Assembly (NCBI RefSeq): GCF_900699785.1
Contig: NZ_LR535679.1
Location: 1,798,001 to 1,862,000 of the forward strand
Direction: 5' to 3'
DNA: 64,000 nt
From: Campylobacter showae
GTDB lineage: Bacteria; Campylobacterota; Campylobacteria; Campylobacterales; Campylobacteraceae
Position 1 is the stretch's first letter. Each line of letters begins with the position of its first letter. This document shows positions 36,131-48,769 of the stretch, one piece after another. The notes beneath the pieces were generated by a model, which did no database searches, was not told where the DNA came from, and saw only the letters and a program-made list of their open reading frames with translations. A program made the position numbers and the translations under genes.

Positions 36131-36250
36131 CCAATCTTTTTTCAGGCTTTCCCTGGAAAGTAGATAAGAGATAAAACTAATTAATAAAATTAAAGTTTTT
36201 TGATTAAAACTTCATATTAAATCCTAAGATATTTTATTTTAGGTAAATTT

Positions 36251-37762
<1,512 letters not shown>

Positions 37763-38067
37763 TAGAGTACAACGAATATTCTCTCACAAGATATTCGTCA
37801 AAGGAAAATTTAGGTTATCGCTATAGATAATCTACTCAATCGACCTTGTTTAGTTTTGAAAGATTGACGATAAAACTTATAGATTTTATCTTTGATTTTT
37901 TAGTTATCTTTATATTGGATTTCTAAATTTTATAGAGATAAAAATATTGTAGGCTGTTCTTGATTTAGACGAGGAAGCTTTTTGAGAAATCAAGGAGCGT
38001 ATATATAATACGTGACGTAGATTTCAAAAAAAGATGACGAAGTATAAAACAAGAAGAGGCACAAGAG
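37763..38067 (+). other. 16S to tRNA-Ile spacer
   Basis: About 305 AT-rich bases holding the 3' arm of the 16S processing stem. A hairpin-like GAATATT...AGATATTC follows the 16S end (about 37782-37797), and a palindromic CGTATATATAATACG with an embedded TATAAT (38004-38009) could be an internal promoter or a processing site. No coding frame. Confidence 0.6.
37835..37869 (+). repeat. 3' arm of the 16S rRNA processing stem
   Basis: Complementary to 36093-36130 as described there. It lies about 70 bases after the 16S 3' end. Confidence 0.8.
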
Positions 38068-38144
38068 GGGCCTATAGCTCAGCTGGTTAGAGTGCACCCC
38101 TGATAAGGGTGAGGTCACAAGTTCAAGTCTTGTTAGGCCCACCA
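38068..38144 (+). tRNA. tRNA-Ile (GAT)
   Basis: A 77-base cloverleaf: acceptor GGGCCTA with TAGGCCC, anticodon GAT inside CCCTGATAAGGG, T-loop GTTCAAGTC, encoded CCA. Standard spacer tRNA of Campylobacter rRNA operons. Confidence 0.97.
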
Positions 38145-38156
38145 GAGAATTTAATT

Positions 38157-38232
38157 GGGGAATTAGCTCAGCTGGGAGAGCGCCTGCTTTGCACGCAGGA
38201 GGTCAGCGGTTCGATCCCGCTATTCTCCACCA
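38157..38232 (+). tRNA. tRNA-Ala (TGC)
   Basis: A 76-base cloverleaf: acceptor GGGGAAT, anticodon TGC inside CTGCTTTGCACGCAG, T-loop GTTCGATCC, encoded CCA. It follows tRNA-Ile by 12 bases. Confidence 0.97.
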
Positions 38233-38715
38233 TGATTAGTTTAACATCAAAAAAGTCTAAACTAAGTATTTTTGTTAAATATTTAGTTTAGACTTTGTCG
38301 AAATAGACTCTTTATTCTTACGGCGCTTCCGAAAGAAGCGGTGTGCTTTAGGGGTTTCCAAAGGGCTTTAGCCCTTGGTCGCAAAGACTAGCTTTGCTAG
38401 TCTGCGAAGTCTAAACGTTATTTAGTTTATCATTGTTAAAAGTCACAATCAAGTTTTAATAAATAAAACAATTTTACAGGACTTGTTAAAGATTTAAATA
38501 TCTTGCTTATTTGCTTAATGCAGAAGTTTGACGTCACAAGATATCATAGGATTTAAAACTTACCTAGATATTAGTCAATGCTTTCCGTCTTAAAAGCTAG
38601 AGATTTAAATTTCGTAATAGATCTAAATTTGAGGCTTCGTTATGAAATCTTAAATTTATGAGTTACCTTTAACAAGGAAGTGATGCGAATTAGAATATAT
38701 TATATACTAATAAAA
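38233..38715 (+). other. tRNA-Ala to 23S spacer with tandem hairpins
   Basis: A spacer of about 480 bases. Four hairpins follow one another: AAGTCTAAACTAA/TTAGTTTAGACTT (38253-38265, 38283-38295, 13 perfect pairs), CGCTTC/GAAGCG (38324-38340), CCAAAGGGC/GCCCTTGG (38358-38378) and AGACTAGC/GCTAGTCT (38385-38403). The rest is AT-rich and contains the 5' arm of the 23S processing stem at 38663-38692. Confidence 0.7.
38663..38692 (+). repeat. 5' arm of the 23S rRNA processing stem
   Basis: Nearly perfectly complementary to 41621-41650 after 23S (core AACAAGGAAGTGATGC against GCATCACTTCCTTGTT). Expected RNase III target. Confidence 0.82.
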
Positions 38716-41620
<2,905 letters not shown>

Positions 41621-41650
41621 TAATAAGCATCACTTCCTTGTTAAGGGTAA
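41621..41650 (+). repeat. 3' arm of the 23S rRNA processing stem
   Basis: Complementary to 38663-38692; directly abuts the 23S 3' end. Confidence 0.82.
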
Positions 41651-41790
41651 TTTTATTTCGGAAATCCGAAATAAAATATCTAAGTTATACCTTATCAAGA
41701 TCTTGTTTTAGTTAAAATAAGATTTGGCTTTTAACAATTAAATAGCAGTGTTAAAGAAGTAAATTAGCATAGTTTATTTCTTTAACACTG

Positions 41791-41908
41791 CCCGTGACTA
41801 TACAGACGAGGAAACGCCTTGCTCCATCTCGAACCAAGAAGCTAAGCTCGTCCTGGCTGATGATACTCTCCCTTACTGGGATGTCGGGAAAGTAGGTCGT
41901 TGCGGGCT
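41791..41908 (+). rRNA. rrf: 5S ribosomal RNA
   Basis: About 118 bases. Terminal helix GCCCGTGAC with GTTGCGGGC, and conserved internal segments CTCCATCTCGAACCAAGAAG and GGGAAAGTAGGTCG. A T-rich run (TTTGTTTTT) follows immediately, so the terminal helix may help terminate the operon. Confidence 0.95.
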
Positions 41909-42088
41909 TTGTTTTTATACTTTTATACTATTTACTCCCTTGTTTTGCATTCTGTATTCTTTAGTTTGTTTGTCTTGTAATATGTTGTCTGTTCTTGGAT
42001 TGATGAAGTTGTTGGTGCGCTCCTTTATTAAACTTTATTCAAGTATTTTTAGGAGAAAATGCTAAATTAATGCAGTAATTCATGAGCG

Positions 42089-42128
42089 AATAAAAAACTT
42101 TATAAAGCTTTTTAAAAAGTTTTTTATT
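42089..42128. terminator. Bidirectional terminator hairpin
   Basis: A perfect 13-bp stem AATAAAAAACTTT (42089-42101) with AAAGTTTTTTATT (42116-42128). A/T tracts within the stem provide a U-run on both strands. It separates the rRNA operon from the autotransporter locus. Confidence 0.6.
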
Positions 42129-42199
42129 ATATGGAGCTTTAAATTTAATACAACTTGCATATAATAAAAAGCATTTAGTTAAATTTGCCGACATAAAGC

Positions 42200-42233
42200 C
42201 CGAATCTGTTAAATGTAAATTTAAAAGATTCGG
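42200..42233 (-). terminator. Possible terminator after the autotransporter
   Basis: Eight perfect pairs, CCGAATCT (42200-42207) with AGATTCGG (42226-42233), about 30 bases past the stop codon; the T-run on the minus strand is weak. Confidence 0.4.
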
Positions 42234-42261
42234 TTGGTAAAATTAATGATTTTGTATCAAG

Positions 42262-44632
42262 CTAAAATCTCCACTCGGCTCCTATTCCGCCATTAAAGCC
42301 TTTTTTCTTTCCTGCCATACCCTGTAAGTTAAAGTCTAGCTTTATATTATTGGCGGTATTTAGTTTGGCTCCAAGCTCTGCGCTATAGGTGTTTCCTTTT
42401 ATACTTGGGCTCTTTATGGCTGCATTGTGAGTGAGATTGTATCCTTTGGCCTCTCCTTTAAATTCTCTTTCGTAGCTAGCGCCGGCATAGATATCAAGCT
42501 TTTCACTTAGAGTATAATTGTACCTAAAGCCCAGTTTGCCCAGTAACGATACGGTATAGTCTAAAAGAAATTTATCTCCCACTACTTCCACCTCTTTTTT
42601 GCCTAGTTTGTTCAAAAGCACTTTAGAGTACATATCTATACTTAATACATCATTTATATCTATTACCTTGCCTAGACCCAAGTGGGCCGAATAGTAGCCT
42701 CTCGTGGCTTCATACTTAGCCGTAGTGATTGCGGGCATATCGCTTTCATAGTCGCTTTTCATCTTGCCTGCTTTAAAGCCTGAGCTTATATAAAAGCTAT
42801 TAGGCAGGTTAAACTTAGTAATTATGCCAAGACCCATATATTTAAATTTACCGCTGCCTCTTACGTCTATTTTGTCAAAGTCGTTAAAGCTATCATATTT
42901 GCCGCCGCCAAACTCTACAAATGCTCCGGCTTTGTTTTCTTCAAATTCTTTAGAGAGACCGACGGCGGCGTTAAAGCTTTTTAGATCGACGTGAGAGCCT
43001 GATTTGAGTCTGGTGCTAGATGCGATTGTGGAGGCAAAGACCCCGTTGCTATCTGTTTGGAGGCTCATGGACGATGTTAAATCAGAACTTGATAGCAGTA
43101 CGCCAAGCTCGCCAATCGTAGTTTCTAATATATTTTTAGGGTATGGAAGTAGGATCGGCCCGCCTCTTTCGTCATTTTTTACTACTGCAAAAAGCTTTTT
43201 ATTGGCTCCATCGTCTTTTTTTAGTTCAAATTGATATAGCGCCGAAATCCCGGCCTGTAATTGTCCCGTTTGATTACTCATATCGGTTGGATACGTTATG
43301 TCGCCGTTTGCTGCTTCTATTAGCGTTAGCTTGTCTCCACCGTTAAGTACCCCGCCGTTCATCATGCCTACGCCTATCTTAGATTTTGCTAGATTGGGCG
43401 CATGCTCTAGGGCAAGCATCTTGTCCGTAGCTGGCGCAAATCCTACCGGTATGTAGAAATTTAGAAACTCAAAGTTATAAATAGCACTTGCCTTGATATT
43501 TTTTTCTCTTACGTTTATGGTATTGCCGGTGAAATAATCTTGTGCTGTATCGCTAGTAAAGCCGCCCCAAATTTTAATACCCGACAAGTCAAGTCCGCGC
43601 GCATTTAAATTTACAATGTTATTTACGGTAGAGCCGTCCCTGGACTTTCCTGCAAACATATCCGCAGGTCCTTCAAATGTTCCTCCGTTTAAATTTAGCG
43701 TATTGCCAGCGGCGGAGCCCCTTTGTGGACTCTCCTGCTATGATTTGAGGCTCTTTAAAGATTCCGCCGTTTATGGTTACCGTATTGTTTGTGGCGTCAA
43801 GCAAACTAAGACCGACCCTCCCTCCTATTATAGGACTTCCTGGTTTAAAAGTTCCGCCGTTTATAGTTACTTTGTTGACTTTTGCTTCGCCTTCGTTGCT
43901 GATCCCTCCGTAGATATCTACTTTTGCCTCAAGGGCATCTGCGTCTATATCCACTTCATTACCCTTGGCGCTTCCTTCTTGGCTCTCTCCGCCAACAATC
44001 CTGGAGCCGTCTTTTATGCCGGACTCTTTGCGTATGGATACGGCATTGTATTCGACATTTCCGCCGATACTATGTCCTCCATATATTTGCGATGATTGCT
44101 TAAAATCGGCTCCTTTGTCTATATCTACGATATTATCTGCTGCATTTTCCCTAAAGCTGCGTCCGCCGTAAATTTCGGGTTTTTCAAAAACCCTTCCGCT
44201 GATGAAAACTTTATTTCCTTCCGCAGCTACAAGTCCGCTACCCCCATAGACTGCTTGTTTGATCTTACCGCCGCTGATTTTAAGGGTATTATAGATAGCG
44301 ACTTGTCTTTCGGAATACCCTCCATAAAGGAAATGAACGGTGTCATAGTAGTCTCGAAAATCCAAAGTGTTGTTTGAAACAGCTGATAAATCGCTATATC
44401 CTCCGGCTATATCAAGATCGTAATTTAATCCTATCAAACTATCTTTTCTATCCCAGATAAGGGAGTTGTTGTCGCTATCGGGCAGTGCGAACATTTCGCG
44501 GCCGTGGCGGCTAGATATATACGCGATATACTCGTCAAAGTCGGCGCCGTCATCCATGGTAAAGTCGGCGCCGCAAAGCGAACTTATAACGACAAATGAG
44601 AGGGCAAGACAGCGCCTTGCGCACAAATTCAT
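42262..44632 (-). pseudogene. Autotransporter adhesin-like gene, split by one frameshift
   Basis: The two frames 44632-43673 (319 residues) and 43659-42262 (465 residues) are parts of one gene. Deleting one base in the GGGG run (CCCC on plus at 43718-43721) joins them into about 789 residues, and the joined sequence keeps the passenger repeat going (GESTKG then SAAGNTLNLNGG). The N-terminus has a signal peptide (1-21). The passenger has about ten repeats of roughly 27 residues with the pattern N-x-V-x-I-x-GG...IYGGxS, a beta-helix type. The last 270 residues form an autotransporter beta-barrel ending in GAEWRF. Promoter TATAAT at 44663-44668, AGGA before the ATG. A sequencing error or slipped-strand switching is possible. 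Confidence 0.85.
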
Positions 44633-44931
44633 GATGATTCCTCGGTAATAATTTTTTTGAGAATTATATATGTTATTTAATAAATTATAAGTTAAATTTT
44701 AATTAAATATATCTACGCCATAAACATTGAGTGTTGCGTGGATAAATTTGGCTGGTTAAATTTGAACGAGAAAACGCCGAGCAAAATCTCAAATTTAAAG
44801 CCGCGCCAAACGCCAAATCCATGCAGACATAAATATTCTGGCAGGATGGACTTGTGGGTGAACCAAATTTACAAGCGAGTATAAGTTTAAAATAGTAAAT
44901 TTAGCTCCGCGCTTCAATGATTAAAGCAAAT
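44633..44931. other. Intergenic region between pbpB and the autotransporter
   Basis: About 300 bases. The right part lies downstream of pbpB and the left part carries the autotransporter promoter. I see no terminator with a clear T-run, no repeat and no coding frame. Confidence 0.5.
44663..44668 (-). promoter_or_regulatory. -10 element of the autotransporter gene
   Basis: TATAAT on the minus strand, about 31 bases upstream of the ATG at 44632, in AT-rich sequence. AGGA at 44640-44643 provides the ribosome binding site. Confidence 0.5.
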
Positions 44932-46779
44932 TTACTTTTTCTGCTTAGCTTTAGGTTTTGTTGAGCTTGCGGCTTTTTTCTCCGTGTTTTCGGATGGCGG
45001 CGTAGCTTGTTCCGGCGCGGTCAAATTTTCATCGGGTTTTAAAAATCCCTCTTCTACCATTAGCTCTACGGCCGCTCTAAAAGTCGGTAGCGCGCTCTGT
45101 GCGCCGAAATAATAATACGGTTTCTTCGGCTCTCTGGCTAAAACTCCGATCGTATAGCTATTGCCCTTCGAGTCGTTGACGAATCCGAAAAACGAGCCGT
45201 TGTAGGTATTTGCGTAGCCGCCGGTTGTGGCTATGTGCGCCGTGCCGGTTTTGCCGCCGATTTCTAGACCTTCCACCTTTGCTCTTTTGCCGGTGCCGAC
45301 CTCGACGGTTTTTATCAGGATGCGCTTCATCCTCTCGGCCGCTTCTTGGCTTATGGCTTCGACCGGTTTTGGGTCGTTTACGACGAAAAATTTGCCGTCT
45401 TTATAGAGTGAGTCCACGACTTTTGGCGTCACCATCACGCCTTTGTTATTAAATACGTTATACGCCTTTAAAAGCTGGATAAAAGTCGCTTGCAAGCCAT
45501 ACCCGTAGCTGATCGTGGCTTTGTAAATTTGAGAATTTAGCTTGGCTACCGGCGGCATGTTTCCGACCTGTTCGTAGGGCATGTCGATACCTGTTTTTTG
45601 CGTGAAGCCGAAATTTAGCAGCCCTGAGTAAATTTGAGATCCGTCTAGACGCTGGGCGATCTGTATCATGCCGATATTTGAGCTATATACGATGATGTCT
45701 TCGGCTGTGAGGAAGGGCTCTGGGTGCGTATCTTTTATCGTGCGTTTTCCTAGCTGATAGACGCCGTTGTAGGTGTTTATGCGCTCGAGCGGATTGATTT
45801 TGTCGTTTGCCAAAAGGAGGGCGAAAATAAACGGTTTAAAAACCGAGCCGACCTCGTATGCGTACTCGGTTGCCGAGGAGTTTAGCGACTTGTAGTCTTG
45901 TTTTCTGATGTTTGAGGGGCTATATCTAGAGGTGCTGGCAAGCGCTAGCAGGCCGCCAGTTTTTGAGTTCATAATGCCTACGATTATCTCTTTTGCGTTT
46001 AGAAATTCTTTCTTTTCATCGATGATTTGCTCTAGTCTGGTCTGTAGTTTTAGCGAGGCGTTTAGTATGATATCGTATCCGTCCACGCGGTTAGCCAAAT
46101 TTGAATCGCTTGTAAGGATAATGTTGTTTCCGATGTCTTTTGGGCCTAGCAGTTTGGCGTCTTGGATCGAGGAGATGTAGTATTCGTAGGCTTTTTCTAC
46201 GCCTTTTACACCCTCTGTTTTGGTGATGCCGTCTTTTTCGACCTTTTTTACGTAACCTATCATCGGCGTGAGTGCGTCGGCAGCGACATATTGTCTACTT
46301 TCGCCGCTTTCTATTATGCTCATATTACGCAGTATGGCAGCTCCGGTGTTTGGGTCTTCATACGGGATAAAGATTTTTTTTCTATACAGCTTTTTTGACA
46401 GCTCTTGCAGATATGCCGCGCCCTTGGCGTCGATCTTGTAGGAGAGCGTAACGGCGCCTTTTTGGCTGTTGATGATTTTAGTTACGCGCTTGATATCGTC
46501 GCCGCTATATATACAGTAAAGCTTGATAAATAAATCTTTTTTGTCGGGGTCGATATTTCTAGTATCTATCATCACTTTGTAGAGCTTTTGGCTGCCTGTG
46601 ATGCTAAAGCCGTCCTTTGTGATGATGTTGCCGCGTAGGGCCGTGTTTATGTCGCTGGTTTCCAGTTTTGGCAGGCGTCTTTCGATATTTGCTCGGTAAA
46701 AGATGACTGCCAAAAATATGCAGATAAAAAATAAAATAAACGCAAATAAAGCGATTGTTTTTGATTTTCGCTGATTCAA
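44932..46779 (-). CDS. pbpB: Penicillin-binding protein, FtsI/PBP2-type transpeptidase
   Basis: A 615-residue class B penicillin-binding protein that crosslinks septal peptidoglycan. It has a short cytoplasmic tail, one membrane anchor (about 9-28), a dimerisation domain (about 45-220) and a transpeptidase domain with the three active-site motifs: Ser312-Val-Phe-Lys315, Ser366-Ser-Asn368 and Lys510-Thr-Gly512. The C-terminus (after about 590) is a Lys/Ala/Pro-rich low-complexity tail. It directly follows fliE, as in C. jejuni where the gene is pbpB; it may be transcribed with the flagellar genes. Confidence 0.92.
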   Translation of the reverse strand: MNQRKSKTIALFAFILFFICIFLAVIFYRANIERRLPKLETSDINTALRGNIITKDGFSITGSQKLYKVMIDTRNIDPDKKDLFIKLYCIYSGDDIKRVTKIINSQKGAVTLSYKIDAKGAAYLQELSKKLYRKKIFIPYEDPNTGAAILRNMSIIESGESRQYVAADALTPMIGYVKKVEKDGITKTEGVKGVEKAYEYYISSIQDAKLLGPKDIGNNIILTSDSNLANRVDGYDIILNASLKLQTRLEQIIDEKKEFLNAKEIIVGIMNSKTGGLLALASTSRYSPSNIRKQDYKSLNSSATEYAYEVGSVFKPFIFALLLANDKINPLERINTYNGVYQLGKRTIKDTHPEPFLTAEDIIVYSSNIGMIQIAQRLDGSQIYSGLLNFGFTQKTGIDMPYEQVGNMPPVAKLNSQIYKATISYGYGLQATFIQLLKAYNVFNNKGVMVTPKVVDSLYKDGKFFVVNDPKPVEAISQEAAERMKRILIKTVEVGTGKRAKVEGLEIGGKTGTAHIATTGGYANTYNGSFFGFVNDSKGNSYTIGVLAREPKKPYYYFGAQSALPTFRAAVELMVEEGFLKPDENLTAPEQATPPSENTEKKAASSTKPKAKQKK

Positions 46780-46782
46780 GGC

Positions 46783-47085
46783 TTAAATTTGCGTTCTTGA
46801 GATTTCTTTGTATGCGCTTAGGGCCTTATTACGGATCTCCAGCATGAGTTTCATCGACGTGTCGGCCTTGCCGATGGCGATAGCGGCTTGGTGCAGGTCT
46901 TTTACCTCGCCCGTTGCTAGATCGGCGATGGCTTTGTCTGCGTTGATTTGTATCTCGTTTAGCTCTTTTAGGGAGTTATCGAGCATATCGCCGAAATTTA
47001 ACTCCCCTTTTTGGTTTTGCAGAGTCTTTGCTTCTTTTTTTTCAAACGGCGAAGCGACCGAGCCGATTTTATCTATATTTGTCAT
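46783..47085 (-). CDS. fliE: Flagellar hook-basal body protein FliE
   Basis: A 100-residue protein connecting the MS ring to the proximal rod. Family features are the conserved helix with FGDMLDNSLKELNEIQINAD (about 31-50) and the C-terminal GKADTSMKLMLEIRNKALSAYKEI region. No signal peptide, as expected for a type III flagellar export substrate. It follows flgC by five bases and precedes pbpB by three. Confidence 0.95.
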   Translation of the reverse strand: MTNIDKIGSVASPFEKKEAKTLQNQKGELNFGDMLDNSLKELNEIQINADKAIADLATGEVKDLHQAAIAIGKADTSMKLMLEIRNKALSAYKEISRTQI

Positions 47086-47090
47086 AAAAT

Positions 47091-47588
47091 TTAACCTTGT
47101 AATAATTCTAACGCGCTTTGAGCGATCGTTTTAGCCGACTGAAATGCCGAAACATTTGCCTGATAGGCGCGCGTGGCCTCGATCAAGTCCGCCATTTCGA
47201 TGACGGGATTGATGTTTGGGTATGCTACGTAGCCCCTCGCGTCGGCGTCGGGGTGAGACGGATCGTATTTTAGCTTAAAATCCTTGTCGTCGCGCACTAT
47301 CTTGTCAACTACGACGCTCATTATAGCAGGTTTTGCGTCTTTTGTATAGAATTTATCGTCTAGCGGATTTTCGTATTCGAGCAAGTTGTGTTTTTTTGCC
47401 ACTTCGTCGTTTAGCACGCTATCAAAATCAACCGCCTTAAATATCACCTCGCGGCGTCTATACGGGCCGCCTTCCGCCGTTCGCACGGTGTTTGCGTTGG
47501 CGATGTTGGAGCTGATGACGTTCATCCTAAAGCGCTGGGCGCTTAGTCCGTATCCGCTGATATCAAAGTCGCTTAAATAATTGCTCAT
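47091..47588 (-). CDS. flgC: Flagellar basal-body rod protein FlgC
   Basis: A 165-residue proximal rod protein. It has the rod motif SSNIANANTVRT near the N-terminus and the C-terminal IEATRAYQANVSAFQSAKTIAQSALELLQG region shared by axial proteins (partly quoted). Complete length. It begins nine bases after flgB, within the sigma-54-driven flgBC-fliE unit. Confidence 0.96.
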   Translation of the reverse strand: MSNYLSDFDISGYGLSAQRFRMNVISSNIANANTVRTAEGGPYRRREVIFKAVDFDSVLNDEVAKKHNLLEYENPLDDKFYTKDAKPAIMSVVVDKIVRDDKDFKLKYDPSHPDADARGYVAYPNINPVIEMADLIEATRAYQANVSAFQSAKTIAQSALELLQG

Positions 47589-47597
47589 AATCTATCC

Positions 47598-48035
47598 TTA
47601 AATTTTACTGCTAGCGTCGATCACGTTTTTAAAGATCTGGCCGCTTTGCCTCATGGCGCGGTCAAGCGCGGTTATCATTATCGCGTTTTTGCTAAGCTCC
47701 GTCGTTTCGACATCCAGATCGACGGTGTTTGCGTCGTTTCGCGCCATATGTCCGTCGCGTAAAAATATCGTCGCCCCGTTTGACGCCGGAAAATCCACGC
47801 GAGGAAAGTGCGCGCCGTCCGTTTGCGCGAGTTTTAAAATTTTATTCTCGTCTTTGCCGTAGATTTCTTGCGCCGTTTGCGACAGAGCCGCTTCAAACGC
47901 GATGTCGCGGGCTTTGTAAAAAGGCGTGTCGATGTTTGCTATGTTGCTAGAAATCATCTGCTGGCGTAAATTTCTGCTTGCCAGCGCGCTTTCTACGAGC
48001 GGTTTTGATTTTGAGGTTTGGATGCCTGCGAACAT
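47598..48035 (-). CDS. flgB: Flagellar basal-body rod protein FlgB
   Basis: A 145-residue proximal rod protein: SSNIANIDTPFYKARDI near residues 29-45 and a C-terminal helix (ALDRAMRQSGQIFKNVIDASS). It is the first gene after a sigma-54 promoter and so belongs to the middle class of flagellar genes, controlled in Campylobacter by RpoN with FlgS/FlgR. Confidence 0.96.
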   Translation of the reverse strand: MFAGIQTSKSKPLVESALASRNLRQQMISSNIANIDTPFYKARDIAFEAALSQTAQEIYGKDENKILKLAQTDGAHFPRVDFPASNGATIFLRDGHMARNDANTVDLDVETTELSKNAIMITALDRAMRQSGQIFKNVIDASSKI

Positions 48036-48072
48036 TTTCCTGCCTTTTTTCTCTAAATTTTACGAGATAATA

Positions 48073-48089
48073 AGCAAAATACGTTCCAA
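48073..48089 (-). promoter_or_regulatory. Sigma-54 (RpoN) promoter of flgBC-fliE
   Basis: On the minus strand TTGGAACGTATTTTGCTTA: the -24 GG (plus 48086-48087) and -12 GC (plus 48074-48075) are exactly ten bases apart, the sigma-54 spacing. It lies about 40 bases before the flgB ATG, just past the end of aat. Confidence 0.85.
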
Positions 48090-48091
48090 AA

Positions 48092-48751
48092 CTAGAGTAA
48101 ATTTTTAAATTCGCCAAACCCGCTAGGCTGATTTTTTAGCTCGTTAAATTTGGCTAAAAACTCGCTTCGCCTCATCGCTTTTGCGCCCATAAATTTTAGG
48201 TGCTCGTTCATAACCTGGCAGTCGATGAGAAAATCAAACGGCTCTAAAGCGCGGCAAAGCGCGATAAGAGCAACCTTTGACGCGCCCGTTTTTAGGCTGA
48301 TCATACTTTCGCCGCAAAAGACCTTACCGAAAATTTGTCCGTAAAGTCCGCCCGCTAGCTCGCCGTTCTCGTAAACCTCCACGCTATGCGAGATGCCCAT
48401 ACGGTGTAAATTTACGTAGGCGCTCACGATATCTTCCGATAGCCATGTGGGTTCACGTTTTTCGCGCTCGCTTTTGCAGATTTTTAGAAAATTTTCAAAG
48501 TCGTAGTCGAACCGCACTTCAAATTTTTTAAGAGCGGGTTTTATGCTTTTTTGCACGCGTACCTCACTTGGAACTAGCACCGCGCGAGGATCTGGCGACC
48601 ACCAGTATATGGGCTCGCCTGGCAAAAACCACGGGAAAATGCCTTTGTCGTAAGCTTGCAAAAGAGCATCGGCGCTTAGATCGCCGCCGACGGCCAAAGG
48701 CGAGTTTGTGGGGGCGTTTGCGGGGTCTGGAAAGTTATAAATTTTTTCCAA
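48092..48751 (-). CDS. aat: Leucyl/phenylalanyl-tRNA-protein transferase
   Basis: A 219-residue cytoplasmic enzyme that adds Leu or Phe to proteins with N-terminal Arg or Lys, marking them for ClpS-ClpAP. Signatures: GIFPWFLPGEPIYWWSPDPR (about 37-56), GGLYGQIFGKVFCGESMIS (about 133-151) and DCQVMNEHLKFMGA (about 178-191). It starts 18 bases after clpA; with clpA and clpS it makes a complete N-degron set. Confidence 0.96.
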   Translation of the reverse strand: MEKIYNFPDPANAPTNSPLAVGGDLSADALLQAYDKGIFPWFLPGEPIYWWSPDPRAVLVPSEVRVQKSIKPALKKFEVRFDYDFENFLKICKSEREKREPTWLSEDIVSAYVNLHRMGISHSVEVYENGELAGGLYGQIFGKVFCGESMISLKTGASKVALIALCRALEPFDFLIDCQVMNEHLKFMGAKAMRRSEFLAKFNELKNQPSGFGEFKNLL

Positions 48752-48769
48752 ATTTGACCCCGCGTCCGC

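Larger units (their letters stand above)
35862..36250 (+). other. rRNA operon promoter and leader
   Basis: A 389-base AT-rich region between the pseudopilin gene and 16S. It carries the promoter at 35920-35925, the 5' arm of the 16S processing stem at 36093-36130, and a short hairpin around 36143-36157. No coding frame. Confidence 0.7.
41909..42261. other. Intergenic region after the rRNA operon
   Basis: About 350 bases between the rRNA operon and the convergent autotransporter locus. It contains two hairpins (42089-42128 and 42200-42233) and otherwise AT-rich sequence without a coding frame. Confidence 0.6.
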
